A stretch of 13,727 nt of DNA from an uncultured Eubacteriales bacterium (GTDB taxonomy: Bacteria > Bacillota > Clostridia > Oscillospirales > Oscillospiraceae). Positions 1 through 7,494 of this stretch are shown here, piece by piece. Location of the stretch: positions 1 to 13,727 of the forward strand of contig URPU01000064.1 in assembly GCA_900549865.1 (NCBI GenBank), given 5' to 3'. Each line of letters starts with the position of its first letter. Within the stretch, counting starts at the first letter, position 1. The position numbers and the translations under genes were made by a program. The notes below the pieces were generated by a model. It worked only from the letters and a program-made list of their open reading frames with translations, was not told where the DNA came from and ran no database searches.

Positions 1-2
1 CA

Positions 3-36
3 AATCCTCCGCATGGTCTAAGCCATACGGAGGATT
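3..36 (-). terminator. Hairpin after the MATE gene, possible terminator
   Basis: AATCCTCCG (3-11) pairs with CGGAGGATT (28-36), and an inner four-base stem ATGG/CCAT continues it. The one imperfect position between the stems is U-G on the minus strand but C-A on the plus strand, which favours minus-strand RNA, that is, the end of the MATE transcript. The tail is cut by the window edge (only TG follows), so a U-tract cannot be judged. Confidence 0.4.
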
Positions 37-52
37 AACTGTTTTACGGACA

Positions 53-76
53 CCCCTCCATCCGGAGGGGCTTTTT
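53..76 (+). terminator. Intrinsic terminator of a gene left of the window
   Basis: CCCCTCC (53-59) and GGAGGGG (64-70) form a 7-bp GC stem with an ATCC loop, followed on the plus strand by C and five T (72-76). This is a classical intrinsic terminator for plus-strand transcription arriving from outside the window. On the minus strand the hairpin has A residues before it but no T-run after it, so it would work poorly for the MATE gene that ends at 77. Confidence 0.7.
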
Positions 77-1453
77 CTATGCCGGAAGCGCGCTGGCTGC
101 GGGGGAAAGGCGCTTGTAGCTGCGGCGGAAATAGATGATCTCCGCGGCGGCGGTTATCGTCCACGAGAAGCTGTAGAGCAGATAGAGCGACGTGATAGTG
201 CCGAAGTAGGCAAAAATAGTGTACACCCACACGACGCGGAAAACGCAGGAGCCGAGGATCACAATGACCGTCGGCACGACGCTCTTCCCGAGGCCGCGCG
301 AGGCGGCGATGGTGCAGTCCATAAACGCGGAGATGGGGTACGACCAGCCCATTATGCGAAGCCGCTCCATCCCGGCCTCGACGACCTCTGCCTCATTTGC
401 GAAGAGGGAGAGAAATTCGCGCCCGAACACGAGCAGCAGCCCGCCGAGCAGCGCGCCCGCCGCGAAGGAATACGTAAGGCCGACAAAATAGCTTTTCAGT
501 ACGCGGTCACGGTTCCCCGCGCCGAGGTTCTGGCTGATGAAGCTGGCGCAGCCTGTGTGGAACGCGGCCATGACGTTGAAGATGATGGTGTCGGCGTTCG
601 CCGCGGCGGAGTTGCCGGAGACGAGCACGGCGTCAAAGGAGTTGACGCCCGTCTGCACGAAGAGATTGGCGATGGCAAAAATGGCGTTTTGCAGGCCGGA
701 GGGGATGCCCAGCGACAGCACGTTTTCACACGCGCGCCGGTCAAGATAGCCGCGCGAGAGGTGCAGACGGCAGGCGTCGCGGCGGCACAGCAGATGCCGC
801 ACGATGAGCACGGCGGAAAGATACTGGGAGATGACGCTGGCAATAGCGACGCCGTCCGCCGCCATGCGGCAGACGATGACGAAAAACAGGTTGAGGATAA
901 CGTTCAGCACCCCGGCGACGGTCAGATACAGCAGGGGGCGCTTCGTCTCCCCGCAGGCGCTCAGCACGCCGTTGCCGAAGTTATATATCGCCATGGCGGG
1001 CATACCGAGGGAGTATATTTTCAGATACAGCACCGCGCCGCCGATAAGCTCCTCCTTCGTGTGCAGCAGGGAAAGCAGCGGCTGCGCAAAGGCGATGCCT
1101 GCCGCGCCCAGCACAAGGCCGGTGACGGTGCAGATGACGAAAGAGGAATGGATTGTGACGGCCGCGCCCTTTTCGCTGCCCGCGCCGAGCCTGTGCGCCA
1201 CGCACACATTGACGCCGCTGCCCATGCCGATGAGAAAGCCCGTGAACAACGAGACCAGCAGCGTCGTCGAGCCGACAGCGCCCAGCGCCTTGTAATCGGC
1301 GAACTTGCCCGCCACGGCGACGTCGCTGAGGTTGAAAAGGACCTCAAGAAGCTGCGACAGCATCAGCGGCAGACTGAAAAAGAGTATGTTTTTCCACAGC
1401 GAGCCTGTGGTCATTTTTACGGCATGGGCATGGCCCTTCGCGTTCCTGCGCAT
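77..1453 (-). CDS. MATE family multidrug/drug:cation antiporter
   Basis: A polytopic inner-membrane exporter of the MATE superfamily, expected to expel organic cations, drugs or metabolites in exchange for Na+ or H+. The chosen start (1453) gives 458 residues, normal for the family. The protein opens with MRRNAKGHAH, then hydrophobic helices begin at about residue 22. Both MATE half-repeats are visible: GMGSGVNVCVAHRLGAG at about 76-92, and FISQNLGAGN at about 305-314, each the loop motif between paired helices. The frame stays open upstream to 1612, but those 53 extra residues are translated from repeat copy 1. The start at 1453 is preceded by a perfect AGGAGG seven bases upstream (1463-1468), which decides the start. 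An in-frame ATG at 1471 lies next to that ribosome site and is rejected. The gene seems monocistronic, with its promoter at about 1725-1753 and a long leader. The substrate cannot be told from the sequence. Confidence 0.93.
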   Translation of the reverse strand: MRRNAKGHAHAVKMTTGSLWKNILFFSLPLMLSQLLEVLFNLSDVAVAGKFADYKALGAVGSTTLLVSLFTGFLIGMGSGVNVCVAHRLGAGSEKGAAVTIHSSFVICTVTGLVLGAAGIAFAQPLLSLLHTKEELIGGAVLYLKIYSLGMPAMAIYNFGNGVLSACGETKRPLLYLTVAGVLNVILNLFFVIVCRMAADGVAIASVISQYLSAVLIVRHLLCRRDACRLHLSRGYLDRRACENVLSLGIPSGLQNAIFAIANLFVQTGVNSFDAVLVSGNSAAANADTIIFNVMAAFHTGCASFISQNLGAGNRDRVLKSYFVGLTYSFAAGALLGGLLLVFGREFLSLFANEAEVVEAGMERLRIMGWSYPISAFMDCTIAASRGLGKSVVPTVIVILGSCVFRVVWVYTIFAYFGTITSLYLLYSFSWTITAAAEIIYFRRSYKRLSPAASALPA

Positions 1454-1476
1454 TCCGCGGCCTCCTGTCATCACAG

Positions 1477-1488
1477 ATAGCTCCGCCG
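1477..1488. repeat. 12-base inverted repeat unit facing the hairpin at 1691-1721
   Basis: ATAGCTCCGCCG at 1477-1488 is perfectly complementary in inverted orientation to CGGCGGAGCTAT at 1712-1723. The same bases also match the left arm of that hairpin directly (AGCTCCGCCG at 1691-1700). The two outside units therefore bracket repeat copy 1 and could pair with each other in the MATE leader RNA, competing with the local hairpin. Confidence 0.6.
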
Positions 1489-1686
1489 AGACTGTCGAAA
1501 AAGTGGCTTTGCCACTTTTTCGAGAAAGCTTCGCTGCGCTCTGCGCCTCAGTTGTCCGCTGATAGCGGACAATTCGACGCTCACTCCGCGCAAAGTGTTT
1601 TCCGCCACGCACATGTCGCGGCAGAAAACGAATTGTATTGCTTTCGCGTCTGCGGACGCGAAACTCTGCGAGGCTTTTTCCGACAA
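1489..1686 (-). repeat. Copy 1 of a ~198-bp multi-hairpin repeat element
   Basis: It matches 12013-12210 in inverted orientation over 198 positions with 12 substitutions and no gaps. On the minus strand it begins TTGTCGGAAAAAGCC and ends CTTTTTCGACAGTCT, so its ends form an imperfect terminal inverted repeat. Four hairpins are visible: 1642-1663 (9-bp stem, loop CGCA), 1598-1628 (12-bp stem, 7-base loop), 1552-1572 (9-bp stem, 3-base loop) and 1495-1523 (13-bp stem, loop AAA). It lies inside the probable MATE leader. A TTG-initiated frame of 71 codons crosses it, but the differences between copies do not conserve the peptide. It resembles a non-autonomous mobile element or a dispersed structured RNA; no transposase is present. 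Confidence 0.85.
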
Positions 1687-1690
1687 GCTG

Positions 1691-1721
1691 AGCTCCGCCG
1701 GGGGCCTATCCCGGCGGAGCT
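1691..1721. other. Strong GC hairpin at the start of the MATE leader
   Basis: AGCTCCGCCGGG (1691-1702) and CCCGGCGGAGCT (1710-1721) form a perfect 12-bp stem with a 7-base loop. If the promoter at 1725-1753 is real, the minus-strand RNA starts in the outer bases of this stem, so it would cap the 5' end of the MATE message. On the plus strand it is followed by TATTGTT, a weak terminator tail, but no plus-strand gene precedes it. Confidence 0.6.
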
Positions 1722-1724
1722 ATT

Positions 1725-1753
1725 GTTATAGCACAGCTTCATGCGCAAAACAA
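1725..1753 (-). promoter_or_regulatory. Probable MATE promoter
   Basis: On the minus strand, TTGTTT (1748-1753) is followed after 17 bases by TATAAC (1725-1730), with TGC just before it giving an extended -10. Transcription would start near 1718 and yield a leader of about 265 bases that includes the GC hairpin and repeat copy 1. Confidence 0.5.
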
Positions 1754-1803
1754 GCCCCAATAATTAAAATTCTGTGTGAAAATATGCACAAACGAAGGGC
1801 GTG

Positions 1804-1841
1804 AAAAGCCGCCGCGAAATGCAGACGGCATTCGCGGCGGC
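1804..1841 (-). terminator. Intrinsic terminator of the transglutaminase-like gene
   Basis: On the minus strand an 11-bp stem, GCCGCCGCGAA (from 1841) with TTCGCGGCGGC (to 1808), is followed directly by TTTT (1807-1804). It lies 24 bp past the stop at 1865. Confidence 0.8.
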
Positions 1842-1864
1842 ACGTGCGGAAAGCGGCGCGGCGG

Positions 1865-3400
1865 TCATAAGTACGTCACGCTTATGCGGCAGACCTGGAA
1901 CTCGTCCAGATGGGAGAGCGAGTAGTTGAAGCTGCCCTTTGAAAGCCCGCTCCAGCGGCCCATGATGCCGTTGATGTCGTTTATGAAGGCGGTGTACTCA
2001 TCCCAGCTTTCAAATTGCAGAAGCACGGCGTCGCTGCTGTCGAGCGCGTCGAGCTGGCGGTAAAGCAGCTCCTCCGCCGGGGTTCCGGCCGTGACGAATG
2101 AGCCGTTCAGCGCGTGATAGCTCATATTCATGCTCTCACTGCCCGGAACGATGAGGAAGCCGGAGAAAGAGACGCTTTCCGTATATTTATTGCGTATCCA
2201 GCGGCGGGAGACGTTGAACGCGCCGTAGTAGTTATAATCGCGGTCGGCGGAGTTGACGTCGTTCGTCACGTCAAGGTCATAATACGTTCCGTCGATGCAC
2301 ACGACGTTCCACGCGTGGCCGATGGGGTTGCCCGGCGCGTTGCCCGCCATGACCATGCAGGAGATACCCATCTCCTCGCACAGCCACTTCATGGCGAGGC
2401 TTATCCCGTCGCACTTGGCCGACCGGTCGCCCAGCGCGCCGTAAGCGGAGCTTGCATTGGGCGCGTCGTAATTGTAAAAGCAGTTGGATGCGATATAGTT
2501 ATAGGCGACAAGCTCCTTTTCATATTCGGAAAGGCCGTTTGCCTTCTGCGCCACGGCGGCGGCGACGCCAGCGCAGACCCTGTACTCCGCGTCGTACTGC
2601 GCTCTCGTCATGGTTAAGGGAAGCTGTGTGGAGACGACGCGGCCATCTGAGTCGGTATAAAACGTGATCTCCGTCGCGGTGGAGAATTGAAGAAGCTCCG
2701 GGCACTCATAGGAGAGCAGCAGCATGAGATTGGAAAGCTCATCCCTTGAAAGCGTCTGCGGGAAGGTGCACTGGGTCTCAAAGCTGTCCACGGCCTCATA
2801 AAGCGTGCAGAAGTTTTCAAGAAGCCTGTCGTCGAGCTGACCGAGGTAATAGCGCAGCTCAAAATGCGGGATAAGCTCCCGTGCGCGCTGCTGCACCGCG
2901 CTGAGCGGCTCGGGCGTCGGCTCCGGCGGTTCGGTCTCGGGTGCGGCAGTCTCGACCACGGGCGCAGGCGTCACGGGCGTTTCATCGTCTTGCCGCGCAC
3001 CGCGCAGATCGCGTGCGAAGAACACCAGCAGCACGCCCAGCGCTGCCGCCGCGACGAACAGCAGCGCCGCCACGGCCCCATATCCGCGCCGCCGCGGCTT
3101 CTGCACGCGCACGACGAGCCTCAGCGGCCTTTCGACGATGTCGCCGTAATTTTCATAAAAGCGCGCCCCGTCCACGAAAAGCGCGTCTCCGTCCGAAAGC
3201 CCGCCGGGAAGCTCCACCGGCATAGGCTCCGGCGCGCCGGGATAGCGCAGCGTGCGCATACAGCCGCGGCGCGCCTCGCTTGGCGAGAGCGTGACCGCGA
3301 CGGAGACATATTCAGTTTCTTCATCGGAGACCGCGGCACCGCACAGGGGACAGACGCCCCCACGCGTCAGCGCTGTGCCGCAGTATGGACATGTATTCAT
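1865..3400 (-). CDS. Membrane-anchored zinc-ribbon / DnaJ-CTD-like / transglutaminase-like protein
   Basis: The protein has 511 residues from the ATG at 3400. A GTG at 3412 in the same frame would add MRFY; I prefer the ATG, which has AGAGAG about 12 bases upstream, though the ribosome site is weak either way. Numbering here uses the longer form. Residues 8-24 carry CPYCG and CPLCG, a four-cysteine zinc ribbon. Residues 36-103 resemble the DnaJ C-terminal substrate-binding domain: a beta strand, SPSEARRG, PVELPGGLSDGD, then LRLVVRV. A single membrane helix spans about 112-133 after a basic stretch, followed by a Pro/Thr/Glu-rich linker (about 141-170). The C-terminal part holds a transglutaminase/protease-like core with Cys334 (AKCDG), His366 (GHAWN) and Asp381 (DLDVT) as the triad. 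The core probably faces outside and acts on cell-surface protein or peptide. The substrate is unknown. It appears to be a single-gene unit. Confidence 0.85.
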   Translation of the reverse strand: MNTCPYCGTALTRGGVCPLCGAAVSDEETEYVSVAVTLSPSEARRGCMRTLRYPGAPEPMPVELPGGLSDGDALFVDGARFYENYGDIVERPLRLVVRVQKPRRRGYGAVAALLFVAAAALGVLLVFFARDLRGARQDDETPVTPAPVVETAAPETEPPEPTPEPLSAVQQRARELIPHFELRYYLGQLDDRLLENFCTLYEAVDSFETQCTFPQTLSRDELSNLMLLLSYECPELLQFSTATEITFYTDSDGRVVSTQLPLTMTRAQYDAEYRVCAGVAAAVAQKANGLSEYEKELVAYNYIASNCFYNYDAPNASSAYGALGDRSAKCDGISLAMKWLCEEMGISCMVMAGNAPGNPIGHAWNVVCIDGTYYDLDVTNDVNSADRDYNYYGAFNVSRRWIRNKYTESVSFSGFLIVPGSESMNMSYHALNGSFVTAGTPAEELLYRQLDALDSSDAVLLQFESWDEYTAFINDINGIMGRWSGLSKGSFNYSLSHLDEFQVCRISVTYL

Positions 3401-3412
3401 ATAAAAGCGCAC

Positions 3413-3552
3413 TCTCTATATATAGATCTTAATTAAAGTCAGGGGAAATATGATATCACAAAAAAGCGGAAACGGATGAATTGAGTGTAAATTCTCCGCC
3501 GCCTATGCTATACTACAATAAATAAGAAAAAAGTGCAAGCGGGGGAGAGCGA
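3413..3552. promoter_or_regulatory. Divergent promoter region between the transglutaminase-like gene and sbcD
   Basis: This 140-bp AT-rich gap separates two divergent genes. The plus-strand signal for sbcD is clear: an extended -10, TGCTATACT, at 3506-3514, with no good -35. The ribosome site GGGGGAG lies at 3541-3547, six bases before the sbcD ATG. For the minus-strand gene several TATATA or TATCAT boxes exist but none has a convincing -35 partner, so I do not pick one. Confidence 0.5.
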
Positions 3553-4677
3553 ATGAGATTCATACACACGGCGGACCTGCACCTCGGCAAGCGGCTGAAC
3601 GATGTGCCGCTGATAGAGGATCAGGTGTACATACTCGGCGAGATACGGCGCATCGCGCGCGAGGAGCGGGCGCAGGCCGTGATCATCGCAGGGGACATAT
3701 ATCAAAGCAGCTCGCCGCAGGCCGAGGCGATGAGCGCCTTCAACGACTTTGTCACGGCGCTGGCGGAGGACGGAACGGCAGTGCTGGCGATAAGCGGCAA
3801 CCACGATTCCGCGCGGCGCGTGTCGTATCTGTCGGCGCTTGTCCGCGCGCGGGGCGTGTACGTCAGCGAGGAGTTCACGGGCACGCTGCAAAAAGTGGAG
3901 CTGGGGGATGAGCACGGCCGCATCGTCGTGAGCCTTCTGCCTTTCGTAAAGCCGGTAAGTGTCAGGCGCTGCTTTCCTGATGAGGAGATAGAGACCTGTC
4001 AGGACGCCGTGGCGGCCGTTCTGCGCCATTCGCCGCTGGACGGCGGCGCGCGCAATGTGCTGGTGTGCCACCAGTTCGTCACCGGGGCGCAGGAGAGCGG
4101 CTCGGAGGAGCTGTACGCCGGTGGGCTTGAATGCGTGGACGGGCGGCTTTTCGACGGCTTTGACTATGTGGCGATGGGGCACATCCACCGCGCGCAGCGC
4201 GTGGGGCGCGACACGGTGCGCTATGCCGGGTCGCCGCTGAAATACTCCTTTTCCGAGGCGGCGCACAAAAAGAGCGTGACCGTGGTGGACATGGGCGAAA
4301 AGGGCAGCGTGCAGATAAAGACCGTGCCGCTCACACCGCTGCACGAGCTGCGCGAGGTCGAGGGGTACATGGAGGAGCTGATGGCCGCGCCGTACTCGGA
4401 GGACTATGTGCACATCACGCTGCGCGACGAGCTTGTGCCGCCGGATGCGCGCGTGACGCTGTCAACGGTGTTCCCGAACATGCTGCGCTTCGGCGTGAAA
4501 AACTCCAAGACGGCGGAGGATGAACAGGAGATAGTACAGCAGGATGTGGAGACCAAAAGCGTGGAGGAGCTGTTTTGCGACTTCTATGCTTTGCAGAATA
4601 ACGGCGCACAGCCGGCGGAGGAGCAGCTCGGCCTCCTGCGGCAGATACTGCGCGAGGAAGGGGGCGCGGAGGAATGA
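3553..4677 (+). CDS. sbcD: Exonuclease subunit SbcD (Mre11-type phosphoesterase)
   Basis: This is the nuclease subunit of the SbcCD complex, the bacterial Mre11. It cuts hairpins and blocked DNA ends using two metal ions while bound to the SbcC ATPase. The protein has 374 residues, usual for the family. The calcineurin-like phosphoesterase motifs are in order: D8-L-H10 (TADLHLG), GDIY with D48, GNHDS with N83 and H84, VCHQF with H173, and GHIH with H210 and H212. All metal ligands are present. A GGGGGAG ribosome site precedes the ATG by six bases. The stop overlaps the sbcC start (ATGA), indicating translational coupling in a two-gene operon. Confidence 0.97.
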   Translation: MRFIHTADLHLGKRLNDVPLIEDQVYILGEIRRIAREERAQAVIIAGDIYQSSSPQAEAMSAFNDFVTALAEDGTAVLAISGNHDSARRVSYLSALVRARGVYVSEEFTGTLQKVELGDEHGRIVVSLLPFVKPVSVRRCFPDEEIETCQDAVAAVLRHSPLDGGARNVLVCHQFVTGAQESGSEELYAGGLECVDGRLFDGFDYVAMGHIHRAQRVGRDTVRYAGSPLKYSFSEAAHKKSVTVVDMGEKGSVQIKTVPLTPLHELREVEGYMEELMAAPYSEDYVHITLRDELVPPDARVTLSTVFPNMLRFGVKNSKTAEDEQEIVQQDVETKSVEELFCDFYALQNNGAQPAEEQLGLLRQILREEGGAEE

Positions 4678-7298
4678 AGCCGCTCAGCTTGACAATGTCG
4701 GCCTTCGGCCCGTATGCGGGCGTGACGCAGCTTGACTTCGGCAAGCTCGGAAGCGAGGGCGTGTTCCTTATCACGGGCGACACCGGCGCGGGCAAGACGA
4801 CGATATTTGACGCGATAAGCTTCGCACTGTACGGGGAGGCCTCCGGCGGCGCGGAAAGGCGCGCGGCGCGGTCCTTCCGCTCCGACTATGCCGCGGCGGA
4901 GGCGGAGACCTATGTGGAGTTCTTCTTCGAGCACCGCGGGCGTGAGTACAGGATAAAAAGAGCGCCCGAGTACGAGCGCAGGAAGCTGCGCGGGGAGGGA
5001 ACGACGAAGCAGGCGGCCTATGCCGAGTTTGAATGCGCCGAAACTGGCGAGCTTATAACGCGCATAGACGCCGTCAATGCCCGCGTGGGAGAGCTGACCG
5101 GACTCAGCCGCAGTCAGTTTGCCCAGACGGTGATGATCGCGCAGGGCGATTTTTTGAAGATACTCAACGCCAAGAGCGAGGACAGAAAGCGCCTTTTCCA
5201 GAAGCTTTTCGACACGGAGGTCTTCGCCGGGATACAGCAGCGCCTGAAGGATATGAACGGCGAGTGTGCGCAGGCGGTGGAGCGCATAAACGCGCTTTCC
5301 GAGGCCGAGCTTGCCCGCCTGAAGGACGACATGGACTTTGCCCGCGCAAAGGAGCTGCGTGAACTGCGCACGGATGTGCGCCGTATGGACAAGCTGCCGG
5401 AGCTTCTTGAGGAGCGGCTTCGCGCGCGGCGGGAGAGGCTTGACGCGGCCATGGCCGCGGCGGCGCAGGGCGAACAGCGCGCCGCGCTTTTAAGCGCGCA
5501 GCTTGCCGAGGCGCGGCACACGAACCGGGAGCTTGACGAGCGGGATAAGCTTGCCCGCGAGCTTGAAAAAATGAACGCCAGCGGCGAGGCCACGGCGGCA
5601 CAGGAGGAAAAGCTTACGCACGCCCGGTGCGCCGCCCGGCTTGCCGGGGCGGAGGCGCTTTTGAAAAAGTGGACGGCAGAGAGCGCGGAGAACGCCGCGC
5701 AGCTTTCCGCCGCGGAGCAGGCGCTGAAAAAAGGCGAGGCGGCGCAGGAGGAATGGGCCGCGCGCCGCGCGTCGGCGGAAAAGGAGCTGGAGGGCGCGGA
5801 ATCGCTCAAGGACGGCCTGCGCCGCATGGCGGAGGCAATACCGCTGCTGATGAACGCGGCGGCGGGGGCCACGGCGCTGGAAGCACAGCGCGAGGCGGCG
5901 AAGCTGTGCCTTGAGGAGAGCCGCAGGCGCGACGCGGAGTACACCGCCGTGAAGGAGCGGTTTTACGCCTCTCAGGCGGGACTGCTGGCGGCGGAATTAA
6001 AGGAAGGGCAGCCCTGCCCTGTCTGCGGCTCAACTGTGCACCCCGCGCCCGCGTGCCCGGCATATGAACCCGCGACGAAGGAACAGCTTGAACGCGCCGA
6101 CGGCGAACGCCGCAGGGCGGAGTCGCGCGTGCACGCCGCCGCGGCCGAGGCCGCGAAGCGGCAGGCAGAGCTGGAAGCGGCGAAGGGGCGGCTTGAAGCA
6201 TTGGGCTTTACCGGCGGCGAGAGCGCGCAGGAGCTTGAGGGCGAATGCGCGCACACAAGAGCGGAGATACAGCGCCGCGAGGCCGCGGCGAAGCGCGCCC
6301 GCGCGGAAAGCGAAGCCGCCCTTGCCGCGCTTTCGCGCGCAAAGGCGGCGCTGGAGAATGCGGAAAAGCGGCGCGCGGACATAGAAGCGGCGCTGGAGGC
6401 GCAGCAGGCGGAATTTGCCGCGGGGCTTTCTGCGCTTGGCTTTGCCGGGGCGGAGGAATATGAGCGGGCGAAGATGCCCGCGCGCGACATGGACGCGCTG
6501 GACGCACAGCTTCGCGCGCGGCGGGAAAGACTGCGCTCGCTTACGGACAGGCTGGAGGCGCTGACGGAAAAGCTCACCGGGGCGGAACGCGCGGAGCTGG
6601 AAGCGCTTGAAGAGACCGCAGCCGCGGCCCAGAGGGCGAGCCGTGCAGCCGGAGAGGCCGCCGCGGCGATGAAGAGCGCCGCGGCCGCGGATGAGGAAGC
6701 GATTGCGCGGATAAGAGAGCTTTCCGCCCGCCGGGCGGAGGCACAGCGGCGCTGGGCCGTCGTGAAGGAGGTTTACGACACCGTGTCCGGGCAGGTCAGC
6801 CGCCGCGTGAAGATATCCTTTGAGACCTATGTGCAGCAGTATTACTTCAAGCAGGTCATCGCCGCGGCGAACAAGCGCCTGACGGTGCTGACGGACGGGA
6901 TGTTCGTGCTGCGCGTGAAGGAGGAGGCGCGCAACATGCGCTCTCAGGCGGGGCTGGATCTGGACGTGCTGGACAGAAGCACCGGGCTGTGGCGCGACGT
7001 ATCGACGCTTTCCGGCGGGGAGTCCTTCATGGCGTCGCTGGCGCTGGCGCTGGGACTTGCGGACACGGTGCAGAGCCGAAGCGGCGGCGTGCGCCTTGAC
7101 GCGATGTTCATAGACGAGGGCTTCGGCACGCTGGATGAAAATTCATTGCGGCAGGCGATGGAGCTTCTGACGCGCCTCGCGGGCGGGCGGCGGCTCGTCG
7201 GCGTGATATCCCACATGGCGGAGCTTAAGGAGCGCATAGACAAAAAGGTCGTCGTGACCAAAACCGCCGCCGGTTCCGCGCTGAGAATAGAGGCGTGA
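4674..7298 (+). CDS. sbcC: Exonuclease subunit SbcC (Rad50-type ATPase)
   Basis: This is the SMC-like ATPase partner of SbcD that tethers DNA and gates the nuclease. The N-terminus MKPLSLTMSAFGPYA is typical of the family. Walker A is GDTGAGKTT (35-43). The ABC signature LSGGE is at 779-783, and Walker B ends MFIDEGFGTLD with D814 and E815 for ATP hydrolysis. A zinc hook, CPVC, lies at 448-451, near the middle of two long Ala/Glu/Arg-rich coiled-coil arms (about 180-440 and 465-720). At 874 residues it is shorter than the roughly 1,050-residue Escherichia coli protein, mainly in the arms. The highly GC-rich coiled coil opens several long shadow frames on the other strand. Translation is coupled to sbcD. 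Confidence 0.97.
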   Translation: MKPLSLTMSAFGPYAGVTQLDFGKLGSEGVFLITGDTGAGKTTIFDAISFALYGEASGGAERRAARSFRSDYAAAEAETYVEFFFEHRGREYRIKRAPEYERRKLRGEGTTKQAAYAEFECAETGELITRIDAVNARVGELTGLSRSQFAQTVMIAQGDFLKILNAKSEDRKRLFQKLFDTEVFAGIQQRLKDMNGECAQAVERINALSEAELARLKDDMDFARAKELRELRTDVRRMDKLPELLEERLRARRERLDAAMAAAAQGEQRAALLSAQLAEARHTNRELDERDKLARELEKMNASGEATAAQEEKLTHARCAARLAGAEALLKKWTAESAENAAQLSAAEQALKKGEAAQEEWAARRASAEKELEGAESLKDGLRRMAEAIPLLMNAAAGATALEAQREAAKLCLEESRRRDAEYTAVKERFYASQAGLLAAELKEGQPCPVCGSTVHPAPACPAYEPATKEQLERADGERRRAESRVHAAAAEAAKRQAELEAAKGRLEALGFTGGESAQELEGECAHTRAEIQRREAAAKRARAESEAALAALSRAKAALENAEKRRADIEAALEAQQAEFAAGLSALGFAGAEEYERAKMPARDMDALDAQLRARRERLRSLTDRLEALTEKLTGAERAELEALEETAAAAQRASRAAGEAAAAMKSAAAADEEAIARIRELSARRAEAQRRWAVVKEVYDTVSGQVSRRVKISFETYVQQYYFKQVIAAANKRLTVLTDGMFVLRVKEEARNMRSQAGLDLDVLDRSTGLWRDVSTLSGGESFMASLALALGLADTVQSRSGGVRLDAMFIDEGFGTLDENSLRQAMELLTRLAGGRRLVGVISHMAELKERIDKKVVVTKTAAGSALRIEA

Positions 7299-7366
7299 GG
7301 GGCTGAGACTGAATGGGAGATTGATGGCTATCTTGTCCATAAAGCTGCGGAATTAAATATAAACAG

Positions 7367-7407
7367 AAGGGCTTGCTGTCTGCTTCACACAGACAACAAG
7401 CCCTTTT
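7367..7407. terminator. Two-way terminator between sbcC and rfbB
   Basis: AAGGGCTTG (7367-7375) pairs with CAAGCCCTT (7397-7405), and TGTCTG/CAGACA extends the stem inside. On the plus strand the stem runs into four T (7404-7407). On the minus strand it ends in AAGCCCTT followed by CTGTTTATA. It sits between the convergent sbcDC and rfbAB operons and can serve both. Confidence 0.75.
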
Positions 7408-7494
7408 GCTGAACAATTTATACTTCAAATTTTCCCCAGTGTCTAGGGATCACTTCGCAGAAGCTCCCCAGACGGGTCTGCGCGAAGCGCGATG

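Larger units (their letters stand above)
1454..1864. other. 411-bp intergenic region: MATE leader, repeat, hairpin, terminator
   Basis: No gene is supported here. Reading on the minus strand from the right, it holds the terminator of the transglutaminase-like gene (1804-1841), an AT-rich stretch with the probable MATE promoter (1725-1753), a strong GC hairpin (1691-1721), repeat copy 1 (1489-1686), and the MATE ribosome binding site (1463-1468). The open frames that cross it come from the repeat. Confidence 0.8.

Noticed and set aside
557..1480. 307-codon plus-strand ORF opposite the MATE gene
   Set aside because: It is antisense to a clear transporter, has a low-complexity composition rich in Arg, Ala, His and Gln, and resembles no family; it is a GC-rich shadow frame.
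1454..1864. Metabolite riboswitch upstream of the MATE gene
   Set aside because: MATE leaders sometimes hold riboswitches, but the structured part here is the dispersed repeat, also found downstream of murI, and I see no known aptamer core.
3508..4413. 301-codon minus-strand ORF opposite sbcD
   Set aside because: It is fully antisense to sbcD, whose catalytic motifs are all intact, and the translation is His/Arg/Ala-rich without recognisable domains.
5114..5944. 276-codon minus-strand ORF opposite sbcC
   Set aside because: It is a Ser/Ala/Arg-rich product of the reverse frame of the sbcC coiled coil.
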